Of a DNA stretch of 64,000 nucleotides, positions 9,215 through 21,347 are shown in pieces (position 1 is the first letter of the stretch; each line of letters opens with the position of its first letter). The stretch lies in the NCBI GenBank assembly GCA_032158125.1, contig JASKOT010000030.1:62001-126000 (forward strand), read 5' to 3'. This stretch comes from Papiliotrema nemorosa. Its lineage: Eukaryota; Basidiomycota; Tremellomycetes; Tremellales; Rhynchogastremaceae. The position numbers were made by a program, and so were the translations under genes. The notes below the pieces were generated by a model that saw only the letters and a program-made list of their open reading frames with translations, was not told the DNA's origin and did no database searches.

Positions 9215-12200
9215 ATGTCATTGACCATGGACCAACCCGCCGTCGCTGGTCCTTCTAGGCCTTCACGCCGACATCAAGGGGATCAGCTCGCAGACAGGAT
9301 TGTCGCTCTTCAGCGCAAGAATGCATCGGCCAATGCGCCCTCTCGGTGAGTCGTCTGACCAGGTACTACACGAAATCTGACAATACAGTGTGTCCTCAAG
9401 GCGAGCAGAGCAAGATGAATTCGACAGGGGTTCCGAACGAGTCGTGCATAGAACACTTTATGATCCCAGTCGACCAGTCACGAGTCTTACACCTGCAATA
9501 TCTCGACCAGACATGGACCGACAGCCCCAGTCTCAGCCTCACCCTCCCCGACCGCCGCCTCCTCCTCCTCCTCCTGCATCAACGAGGAAAGAGCAAGTGA
9601 CAAAGAAACTTTTCAATCCAGACGTACATGATCCACATCAATTTCAACGTGCGCATCATCCTCATCCACATCCGCATCTTGGCCCACCTATATCTTCCGA
9701 ATCATCTCAATCAAAATCATTACTACGACGAACGATCCCTACGCCTCGAGGCGATAGGACGCCTGAAGAAGAGGCTGATAGAGAACGAGAGAGAAGGCGG
9801 AGGAGGGAAGGTAGTGAGAGGGGAAGTGCCACTACAAGCAGGAGGAAAGAGAGCGATGGGAAGAGTAGGGGAAGTCGGAGCTCGGAGGGTTCCGAATCGC
9901 TACGAGACCGAGAAAGGGGCAAGGGCAAGGCGTGAGTGGTCTCTGAAAATTTCAAAGCTGATTGTAGCGATTCCGGTGTGAAGGCTATCCTGAAAGACAT
10001 TCACAACAAGATTCGAGCCCTCGAGGCCGAGTTGACAGACACTCACAAGAGGATGGCTGCCGATGCGGACTATGGTGTTGTGGGATCGGTCGGAAGGAAC
10101 GGAAAGCCTCTTGAACGAGGATCTGAAGAGGAAGATGCCAGGATGTGGATGGATCTCATTGGCAAGCACAAAGAGTAGGTCCTCATGGTCTCCAGCGTGC
10201 TGACGATAGTCTGGCCGATTTGCACCACCTCTTTCTGGTCCGCGTATTTGACCCGCTTGTCCCTTCCACATTCTCCCAACTCGCTGTCAAATACAATATT
10301 CCCTCTCGACTCTGGCAGGTCTCCTACTATCTCATTCTCGAACGTCTTCGCCATGCCTGGATGACTGGACATCCGGCCGCTCTGGACCTTTTGACTGATC
10401 TGGTGTACGACGCATACAAATTCTACACCGACTTATTGGAGGATCAAGCTTTGAGCAACTTTCGAACCGCGTGGATTGAAGCGTTGGGCGATTTGGCAAG
10501 ATACCGCATGGCCATCGCGTCCCATGTGGGCGAATCGAGCACGTCGGCAGCTCGACGGGCGGAGAGTCCGACAATGGAAGATCTGGGGCCACCCGTGAAC
10601 AGCGGGGCTAGCATTGGCGCCGAAGTGGCTCAGAGCTGGGATGTCGAGGATAAAGAGACATGGAGAACTACAGCTAGGGATTGGTACAGCATGGGAATTA
10701 CCGAGAAGCCAGGAGAGGGGAGACTGCACCATCACTTGGCACTCCTGTGCCGTGATAGTAAAGGTTCAGAGCCGCGGGCCTTGCATCATTTTGCAAAAAG
10801 GTGAGAGCCTCATCCGGACACAAATGCTGATGTCCAGTCTGGTCGTCACGCATCAATACAATACCTCCCGCGAATCCCTCTTACCGCTGTTCGACACTGC
10901 ACTGCAGTCTCAGCGGTCTCTGCCAGAAGCTACCGCTATGGACCTCTTCGTCCGTCTCCACGGGATGTTATTCACAAGAATCGACCTCGACAACTTTTCA
11001 TCGGTCATGTCTCGTTTCATGGAACGACTAGATGAAGATGCTCGACTGGACGGTGTCAGTCGAAAAGTCTCAATCAGTCAAGTAGACTGGATCATCATGG
11101 CTTCCGTCAACATCGCTGCGGTATTGCAATACGGTGCTCAAAGTGGAATAATTCGGAAAGCCCTTTCGGTCGAAGGTCAAGAGCGACGAAAGGCTCACGC
11201 TGTTGCCGGTGATGACGAGGAAGACGCAGATGCAGGAGAGCACCCCGACCAGCAGTCTTCGGATGACGCTGCGCCAGTCGACGACATGCCTGAAGTCACG
11301 CCAACATATCTCGAAGCTATACATCTGACATTTGCGATGCTCAAGTTCACCTTAAAGCGCCCGACGAGGCAGCAGGGACTGCACTCTGTGTTGAATCCCT
11401 ACATCACAGTCGTCCTCACGTTCCTGGCGACACTCTGCCGCCAGCCTCATGTAGCCACACTAATCATCGATCGCCTTCCATGGAATGAGTTATCGGTATT
11501 TGCCAGCAACGTCGGCGACATCAAGGAAGAAACACGACTCCTCGCCGGACCACCGTTACCCGAGGACTGGGCATGTCGGGGCATGGAGTGGGTTGGGCGA
11601 AGACTCTATGAGAGGGGTTTCTGGAAAGCCAAACCGGCCGGAAGAGGATCAGGGGCGATGGCTCAGCCTCGAAGTGGAGAGCGTTTCCAAAGCGAGATGG
11701 ACGTCTTGACAGCCGATTTTGATAGCACGGTCGACATATCGGAAGGGGTTGTTGACGAGGTCGAGGGGACTGATCTGACGGATGGGCCGGTCGCTGTCAA
11801 TCAACGACGTTGGAAACGCGTTGTCTGGGCTATCGGAGTGATGACCAAGCACATTGACGGGTTGTCAGTCCATGGTGCAGAGGTGGTCGTTGAAGGAGCT
11901 CTGCAACGCCGCTTGGCAGAGGTTGAGCGAGTCAAAAAGGCCGAGGAGGAGCAAGAGAAACGGCGACTGCAAGCGAGACGCGAACGAGAGCGCCTGGAGG
12001 AAGAGGCAGAATTGGCCGAAGCACTCGCCGAGCTTGGCGACGAGGAGGACAGTCGAGTCGTACGGGTGAGTCTTGCTTCTGGTCGGTTGTGGCTTTTGGC
12101 TGACGTTCGCAGGAGCGACGTCCGATCGAATCCAGCTCTCGGAAACGACGACCTGTCCGAAAGGCATTGCATGCTGTACCCGGCTACACGATGCTTGTTC

Positions 12201-12700
12201 TGGATACCAACGTCCTGCTTTCTTCGCTCGAAAGTGTCGCACGCATCGTCGAAAGTGGCCAATGGAGCGTTATCGTTCCGTTGCCAGTGGTCACCGAGCT
12301 GGACGGTTTGTCGAAAAACCAGTCTCCGCTTGGGGTTTCCGCCGTCAAGGCGATATCGTATCTCGAGTCGAAGATTCGGACGCACTCCTTGTGCCTCAAA
12401 ATCCAGACGTCTCGGGGCAACTACCTATCAGACCTGCTCATTCGGTCAGAGCATGTCGACTTTTCAGACCCGGAATTGGCGAGCAGAAACATGGACGATC
12501 TGATACTCAACATTGCCACATTCCAATCGGAGCACTTCACGGATCGATTGAAGATTTTGGGTGGTGTAGAGGGAACGGGACATGGTGGTACCAAGGTCGT
12601 CTTGGTGACATTTGATAGGAATCTGAGATTGAGAGCCAGAGCGAGGGGCATCGATGCCGCGGATGAGAAGGAGCTCAAGGGGATTCTGGGCCATGATTAG
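9215..12700 (+). CDS. EST1/SMG6-like protein: EST1 helical region plus C-terminal PIN nuclease domain
   Basis: Six exons (9215-9345, 9389-9931, 9968-10174, 10210-10800, 10838-12065, 12113-12700) join in frame to about 1,095 aa. The first 200 residues are basic, Pro/His-rich and disordered. The middle shows 14-3-3-like/TPR helices of EST1 proteins: FDPLVPSTFSQLAVKYNIPSR, then RTTARDWYSMGITEKPGEGRLHHHLALL, where the mRNA-decay/telomerase family carries the GRLHYYLGLL-type motif. A Glu/Arg-rich coiled coil precedes the PIN domain. In the PIN domain the acidic residues sit in MLVLDTNVLL, PLPVVTELDGL, SRNMDDLIL and VLVTFDRNLR. SMG6 cuts mRNA at premature stops in nonsense-mediated decay. With all acidic motifs present, this copy is probably an active endonuclease. 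Start 9215 is used; ATG 9227 lies in frame behind it. Confidence 0.85.
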
Positions 12701-13258
12701 GGTGCATTCTCAACATTTCAAGGCATTGACGCTCGAGTGAGAGCAATGCAGAAAAATATCTGTAGCATAATATGCATGAGCGGTGCAGTGCTGAGGTCTA
12801 ATTAGTCGCTGAGTACAAGGTGGACTTACCGGTTAGGAACCCAAGCGGGGAAGGGAAATCAATATGAGGAAAGGCAGATTAGACTTGGCACTAACATGGG
12901 ATATTCGACGCCTCTGGCCAGCCACCTGCAGCGATCATCGCTTCTCCTTACCGCAATACAGCACCGAGCCGCGCCGACTGATAGCATGGGGAAGAAGAGT
13001 GGGCACGATGGAGCAAAATGTACGGGAGCATGCTATGCATGGTCCAGAAATGGCCGCAGTCTGAAATAGTGGTCAGCCTCCTTCGTAAGGTCTGAGCGTC
13101 GTACAGGGGTTCCCAAGGATTATTGAATGAAACGTTTCAGTCGACCCGATGGGACGACGAGGGAGACACAGATCAACATCTAGTTCTTTTCTTCTTTCTC
13201 ACCTCCTCACCATCTACCGGCAACTACCTCTACCTTGACCCATCTCAACCTCGTCGTC
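12701..13258. other. Intergenic region upstream of the Kre9-like gene
   Basis: About 560 bp. The last 80 bases are CT-rich (TTCTTTTCTTCTTTCTCACC) and look like a transcription start/leader. Nothing else was recognised. Confidence 0.45.
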
Positions 13259-14150
13259 ATGTTCAAGTCACTCGCAGCGATAGCTCTCCTCATCGTTGGC
13301 GCTTCCGCTCAACAAGGCCTACTCACCGTCTCGGAGCCTTCCGCGGATCATTGGTGTATGTCGCAGGTTTCAATCTGGCATGATCACACTGATCACACTG
13401 CATGCTACTGGCATGAAAAGGCATCGCTGACCACCAGGGGTCGCGCAGTCGGCCAATACGTTGGCATGGTCTGGTCAATCTGGCGCACCGTCCCAGTTCT
13501 CAGTCTTCCTAAACAATCCAAACCCTTCCGTCCTTGTCAGTTGAATCCCCCGTATTGGGTGTCACCAACTGATGGTAGACCTCTAAATATGCTTTAATCT
13601 CTATTCGTGCGTTGCTTTTGTGACTGCCTACAAGGTGCATCGTAAGCCCATGTTGACAGCTAGAACAATTATACGAGTACTCGAAGACCATCAACCCGTA
13701 CGTCGCTTTCCCTCATTGTTGAACTTTGCGCTGATCATATAGTGGCTCAGTGGTCCCCGCTACTGGCTACACCATCGAGCTCACCGACGTCCTCAACTCG
13801 AGCAGTACGTCCTTTGTTCACAAGACACACACACCCGTCCCTCTCTACCCTACCCGCCTTCTCTGCGTCTCGCTCCTCGCTTGAACCACTTGCCGTGTGC
13901 TATACATGACTGACTATCAGACATCTACGCAACTTCCGCTTCGTTCGAGATCAAAGCGGTCAACTCTCCCTACCCTGCACAGACCACCCCTTCAGCCAGC
14001 GGATCCGTCGTGGTTGCCTCGAACGCACCGACGGGTAGCGGTGCTTCTGCTGCTGCATCTGCTTCTGCCTCTACAGGAGCGGCGTGGCCGGTCGCTCAGC
14101 CTGGAGTTATCGGTGCTTTCATCGTCGGCGGTCTAGGATTGCTTCTCTAG
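13259..14150 (+). CDS. Kre9/Knh1-domain Ser/Thr-rich GPI-anchored cell-wall protein
   Basis: A small secreted protein. It begins with a signal peptide (MFKSLAAIALLIVGASAQ), then an Ig-like Kre9/Knh1 (PF10342-type) domain reading VSEPSADHWWVAQSANTLAW, FSVFLNNPNPSVL, ALISIQQLYEYSKTINP and GYTIELTDVLNSSNIYATSASFEIKA. The tail is Ser/Ala-rich and ends in a hydrophobic run (VIGAFIVGGLGLLL) after a small-residue stretch, fitting a GPI attachment signal. Exons placed with confidence are 13259-13355, 13438-13535, a 28-nt exon 13579-13606, one from 13664, and two more up to 14150. Such proteins are linked to beta-1,6-glucan and wall organisation in fungi. The tandem repeat TGATCACAC near 13380-13398 lies in intron 1. 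Confidence 0.75.
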
Positions 14151-14507
14151 GCGAAATGCGGAGGTCGGATTAGCGGAATGGAGTTCGGGATGAACTATTA
14201 TGATATTGATAATGAATAAATTTTCTATTAACTCGATATGCATTTGGGCCGTGTAATCGCTTGGGATCCTGCATGTGTGCATGAACGAGGTGAACAAGTC
14301 GATGTCGTCTGTGTTGAGTGGATCGATGACCGGATCAACGGAAGCAGGCTTTCAGGGGTGTGAGATTACCCGACGACATCCAGATATCGTGACACTACGA
14401 GCTCTTCTGTTTGCAACTCCATTCACCTGTCACTCAAGACACCACACGAGTATACTCCTCAGCTACTCGCGGTGCGCTCAAGTGCTTTAGGTCAACGCAT
14501 AATCACC
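14151..14507. other. Intergenic region before the LisH-CTLH gene
   Basis: About 360 bp. An AATAAA-like element (GAATAAATTTTC, 14213-14224) lies 65 bp after the Kre9-like stop and may be its polyadenylation signal. Otherwise nothing was recognised. Confidence 0.45.
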
Positions 14508-15993
14508 ATGGAAGCCTATGTGCAAGACACCTCGGGCAGACTGAACAGCCTGGTGAGTCATCACACCCGTATCTCCTCCCTCCGTCCTCTTGATACCCTT
14601 GGAAGACTTGCTGACCGACAGCACGACCTCGTTCTAGACTATGTCAACCATTGCGCTTATTCTTCCACTGCACGCGTCCTTTCTCAGCCAAGACACAAAC
14701 GCGACGTCGGCGTCGCTCAGCCTACACCGATAGAGCATGCCGCGGGACAGAGTACGAACGGGAGCAATGGCTCAGGCAATGATTCGATGGACATCGACGG
14801 TGCATCTGGGTCTGTTGGAGATGTCATTGACATTGCTTCTCTCAAGGATAGAGAGAAAGAAAGGCTCATCACTGAAGCTGAGCTTGCGTCCATTGAGAAA
14901 CGTAGAGGTCAGCCGATCCCTCATCACAGTGAGCTGATTCTAGTCATTCTCAACTTCATTCTGAACGGCGCTATCATCCGTGCGGTCGAAGCTCTCAACA
15001 CCCACTTCCCCACTGTTCTCGATGATACAGCTCCTTCCAGCGTTACGAATGAGTGGACATCCAGCACCTCTACTCCCACACGACCACCCCCGAACCCCAC
15101 CCGAAGTCCCAACCACTCGACGCCTGTCCTAGTGCATTCTTCACATCCTTCCCACGTCAAACTCAACCTCCAAATCCAGTCATTCATCGAGTCGTTCCGC
15201 AACCTCGCCCCAAGTTCACCTTCCACCCCTTCCTCCTCCATCTCCAGCTTGACCTCTTCCATGCACATGTCGGGTCACATACCCAATCCTCTGTTGGGCC
15301 ATTCGTCAAACGGCACCTCCCACGGCGCGAATGGAGGAGGACCCAGTAGCGGTGTGACACTTACCAACGCCTTGACAGCTGCGCAGGGGCTACACGCGGA
15401 AGCGAAAAAGTTGCCTCCGGACGTGAGGGCGATCTACCTGCAGGAAATCAAAGATGTTGGAGCGTTGTTTGCATACACGGATCCAGAGACGAGTATCCTG
15501 AAAGGGTTTTTGGACCAGAATAGGAGGATAGCTCTAGCTGAGCAGGTCAACATGGCGATCCTTAGTATGTCCCTCCCCAGAAAGAAGTTCAGCGGACTGA
15601 CGAGTAGATTCAGAGGGGAAAAGGGGACCGGCGTTCTTGACTCTCATCGCGGAGAGGACGTCTGTTTTGTATGCGCTATTAGACGAGTCAGGTATAGATC
15701 CTAGACCTCCTGGATGGGCAGAGAAATCAGCGAAGAAAGACTTGTTGTCAGATGTGAGTTTTCGTGGGTTCTCTCTCCATACCTCTCGGTCGAACATCTC
15801 TCAGTGCTCTCGGTGCACTCTCCGTACGGGGCGTTGGGAGGCCGTCCATCTTTCATATTTTCCTACCCACCTTAGCACTGGATCATCCACTTACGATCAG
15901 CATTGGCGATCCTATGGCGAGACCTGGGCCCAGCACGGAGGTGAAGCGTCTGGCTTCAACCTTCACCGCTTTGTAGAAGATACCTGGATCTGA
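14508..15993 (+). CDS. LisH-CTLH-CRA protein (RanBPM/GID-type module)
   Basis: The start ATG follows CACC. Exon 1 encodes MEAYVQDTSGRLNSL; the second exon resumes with HDLVLDYVNHCAYSSTARVLS, a LisH motif. A long acidic/Ser-rich linker precedes the CTLH region (SELILVILNFILNGAIIRAVEALNTHFPTVL), and the CRA part follows (LNLQIQSFIESFRNL, then QVNMAILNSEG, AFLTLIAERTSVLYALLDESG). This architecture is that of RanBPM/Gid1/Gid8 scaffold proteins of the GID/CTLH ubiquitin ligase, which in yeast controls turnover of gluconeogenic enzymes. There is no SPRY domain in front, so it resembles Gid8-type or the C-terminal half of RanBPM. The linker between CTLH and CRA is unusually long and Ser/Gly-rich. 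The last exon after 15752 is uncertain: the in-phase reading ends at 15993, while another frame stays open to 15976. Confidence 0.7.
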
Positions 15994-16256
15994 TGTGGTT
16001 GTATGCGGGTACAGAGAGATGTGTTGTAAGCGCACTGTATGTATCATGTTCTTCATCATGTCTTGCTGTATCTCATGCCGAATAGAGATCAGATACCCTG
16101 CGCTTGACCTCTATACATGCATCAAACGAGGTGGCACCCTTCCTACTTGCCGCGCCTGATTTCTTTCTTCACCTCATCCTCACCCCAACCTGCCTTCTTG
16201 ATCGTCCACCCTTCTCACTCTTCCCTCACTCCATTATTCCTCCATATCATCCCGCC

Positions 16257-17562
16257 ATGCCGAATCACAACACTGCGAGCGGCTCCAATCAATCGAGGTC
16301 AAAAGAACCCTACATGATCAGTGGTTTCGCCTTTGCCGACATTCACCCCCTCAAGATGAAACACGATCACGTCCTTCGCCCCTCCGCAGAGCAGTACGAT
16401 GCACTTTTGAAAGAGTGGACTCATCTCCAACGGGAATCTTCTGAAGATGGACCGCCGGAAGATGATGAGCTTGTCATTCGGAAGACTATGGTCAGGGATA
16501 GAATGGGCTTGGAATTTCAGGCACGGACGTGAGTGATCGCCATTCAACACCTCTTCCCGGTCTTATACCATTCCACTACAGGTACAAAAGCGCATTATAC
16601 ATCCATTTTCCGCCGTATACAATGCTAATGAGAAGTATCGACCCTTGTAGGAAGATGTCAGTAGGAGAGATAGACTGGCGAATCCATGCTGCTGCCATCT
16701 ACCTCGCTCGGGCCCGACGAATCGGAATTGGCTCTATGATCAGGCACTTTGACCTGACAGGCTTTGTTCTAGACTACAATCATTCGTTTCCCAAATCCAG
16801 TGGACTGAAGGCGCATATCGCCAGAGCTGAAGGGTTCAAAGAAGACGGTAACCAGTGAGGCGATCATACATTTCCCTACCCATTCTCCAAATATCCGCCC
16901 GAGTGGGCGGCGAGGGCTGACGCTTAGACTCTTTAGAAGAGGGAATATTAGACAAGCTTTGAGATGCTACATCCGCGCTTTCGCCAGTCTCGTACCATAC
17001 ATCTCGGACCCTTGTTTGATGTCTTTCGAGCAAGCAAGAGCCATGGGACTATTGCAATTGTAAGTTACGATACATTACATTTGGTCATCACGCTTTCCGA
17101 GCGGATGGATAAATTGATGGGAATAGAGAGTACATTCTGATGCTCAATACATTGCGAGCTCTGGTCGTACTGGGCAAAGATCCGGACTACTTCACGGGAC
17201 ACATCAGGGATTTCGGTGCCATCGGAAGGCTGGAAGCGAACAAGACGTATATCTCGTACAAAGCCCGGTATACCCTCCTTCGCCGTGAGTCACTCTCGTC
17301 CACTTCATCGTCCACTTCATAGCAGAGCACTCACCTGACGACAGTTTGTGCACGACTGGAACTCATGCACCTTGATCCGCCGCCTATGGTCCTCACTGAA
17401 AAGGATTGGCAGACATACGAACAAGCGAGCGAATGGCAGAAGACATCGTTCGAATGGGTTCATGGATATTGCTGCGAGCAAGAACTCGTCATGCTTCTCG
17501 GCCCGGACTTTGAGGGGCAAGATCTGTACGAAGCGATACATCACCCGGAGGCGGCAGACTAG
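16257..17562 (+). CDS. Unknown protein with a TPR-like helical repeat segment
   Basis: Five or more exons. The N-terminus is polar (MPNHNTASGSNQSRSKEPYM), then comes a helical part with KMKHDHVLRPSAEQYDALLKEW. After the first intron the frame gives SVGEIDWRIHAAAIYLARARR, and further on AEGFKEDGNQLFRRGNIRQALRCYIRAF, which resembles one TPR motif (EDGN-LF--G----AL--Y--A). The C-terminus reads LCARLELMHLDPPPMVLTEKDWQTYEQASEWQ and is acidic and aromatic. The splice sites fit the frame throughout, and the encoded protein has no stop over about 350 residues. I do not recognise a family beyond the TPR-like helix pair. It could be a cofactor with a protein-binding role, but this is inference. Confidence 0.65.
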
Positions 17563-18858
17563 GACTCGCAGAGTCACTTTGCTGTTCTAAAACTACACTT
17601 CCCGCCTCTTTCTCATCCCCCGGCCGTGCTGTTCCAGATCGCATCATCCCTTCGGTGGAGAATCGAACGAGCGAGGTTCTCTTCACACTTCCGGTTCGAT
17701 GTGTTCATATTCCAATCATGTCTTTTCCAAACGTTCATGTAGCGGTATGCATAAGCTGTAGCCAATTGCGCAAGTCGTCTATCATTGGTCCACTTTGTGG
17801 TCCCGCTAGAAGCAGCAACTGTTGCTGTATCGACACCTCACTAGTATGGATCAACACACACCTCAATCAACCCAACACCAGAAGCTTGATCTTGGAATGT
17901 CATAGAAAACTGAGATTGCTCTGCATCTCGTCAGCCCCTTGACGATCGTTTCGGCGTGTCTCGGACGGACCCTGTAATGAGTGATGTTTGGCGTCGAGGA
18001 GGGATAGGTACGCTCATGCTGTAGTCTCATGTAGCGCATTTCTAGCAGCTTCCAAATTATCTTCGGCCGCGTCTAGGCCGTCTGGCCAAGTTCTCACAGG
18101 ATCCGCAGCGTTTCTTCGGCGGGACAGCACAGATCCTCGAAAGGGACATTTCGTGCCTTCTCCCCCTCTCCTTTTACAGCGGAGAAGATGGCAATGAGTC
18201 TTCCACCAGTCCCGATGGATTACAGGAGTCAGAACATGCATGAGCAGCGGATAGCCTGATTCGCACCGTGTACGATGAATGTGCGACGCCACACTCTTCC
18301 AACAACTCAGCGCGGTGGTGCAGAACTCGTAAAGAGTGGCGAAGTCTTCCCTCCATTTCCTTCTCTTCAGGCACGATCGGCGACGAGGTACCAAGGTCTT
18401 TCCCTGCGAAGACTCCACATTGAACCACTGAACTGAAAAAGCTCTAGGAGGAGGAGGCCTATGCCGGCTCAGATTCGAACTGAGGATGTGCGTAAACACA
18501 TCAGCGATACACAACACGGGTCGTCGGAGTGTAGGGCTGACCGGCTAACCACTGCCGGACCGACGTGCATCGAGTGACGCGGGTGAGCACTCTGTGCGTG
18601 TGGACAGTAGAACACGAAAGCGGTCGAGACGCCTATCTCAAAAGTGCGCTCTTAAGCATCCACATTGATCCCTTTTCTTCACAGCTTGCGTTATAGGACA
18701 GCTTGATATTTTTTAATACGCTCGCTGCACATCCCCTTACAGAACTCTACTCGGTACAATCTTGGCGATTATTGCTTTGCCTGCTTCTCTTCGAAGGAGC
18801 AGTCAGTATTTGTTGCGTCGCGAGCTGATGGTAATGCTGCATGCAATGATGTATACTT
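17563..18858. other. Gene-poor intergenic region (about 1.3 kb) with a tRNA-like element
   Basis: It lies between an unknown plus-strand gene and the 3' end of CCT7 on the minus strand. Open frames up to 167 codons exist on the minus strand (18014-18517), but they lack a family match or splice partners and overlap the tRNA-like element. Apart from that element nothing was recognised. Confidence 0.5.
18460..18566 (-). tRNA. Class II tRNA-like gene with apparent intron; possibly a pseudogene
   Basis: On the minus strand, from 18566: a 7-nt strand ACGTCGG, T8, a D-arm CGGC-AGTGGTTA-GCCG, then G26 and an anticodon stem TCAGC closed by GCTGA about 30 nt later. A variable hairpin TGTG-TTTACG-CACA follows, then a perfect T-arm CTCAG-TTCGAAT-CTGAG and the acceptor strand CCGGCAT plus A. 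The acceptor stem pairs except for one C-A mismatch and one T-G wobble. A T5 run about 20 nt downstream could end Pol III transcription. The 30-nt loop implies an intron of about 23 nt. The base expected to be U33 is C, and the apparent anticodon UAC does not suit a long-variable-arm tRNA (Leu/Ser). The isotype therefore cannot be assigned, and a decayed copy is possible. Confidence 0.45.
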
Positions 18859-20909
<2,051 letters not shown>

Positions 20910-21347
20910 TTTGGGGCTCGTTGACCTTGCCTAGGTGTCGATAGGGCCGAGTCGTAGATGAGTCGAAGGCAGAAGAAGGTATAGGTGATCCAACTTTGTG
21001 GTTTCAACATTCCATGCGCAACGCGTCTCTCTCTCCTCCCCTACCGCGAAAACGGAGCCATGACGTGGCAGCAGTCCCAATGTATATGGGGAATTGATAA
21101 GCGATTTTGCCACCCGCCCCTTCCGGTCCTGATAACCGCGCTCGGTGGAGGTCGATGTTTCAAGTGAGATCGCTGACGGGCTCGTATACCTCTGTAGACG
21201 ACGCGAACGCCTGCCTTGCGCACCCGCACCGCTCGCAATAGCTCTCTCACCGGCGAACTGGAGCAGTACTCACATTCAGAGAGACCACGATCTGATTGAT
21301 ATCGGAACATTCCATCCACAATCTAGCCTCTCGCTCTCGTCATCACC
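20910..21347. other. Divergent promoter region (CCT7 / DUF3684 ATPase)
   Basis: About 440 bp shared by two genes with chaperone-type folds on opposite strands. No clear heat-shock element array (repeated nGAAn) was found on inspection. The plus-strand leader is CT-rich just before 21348. Confidence 0.45.

Noticed and set aside
10614..10837. 5' part of the 629-codon open frame that begins near 10614
   Set aside because: It is out of frame with the true exon 10210-10800 and reads across the intron at 10801-10837. Only the part from 10838 is coding.
18014..18517. 167-codon minus-strand open frame in the 17.6-18.9 kb gap
   Set aside because: It overlaps the tRNA-like element, its composition is Arg/Cys/His-rich as in chance frames, and no matching exon was found.
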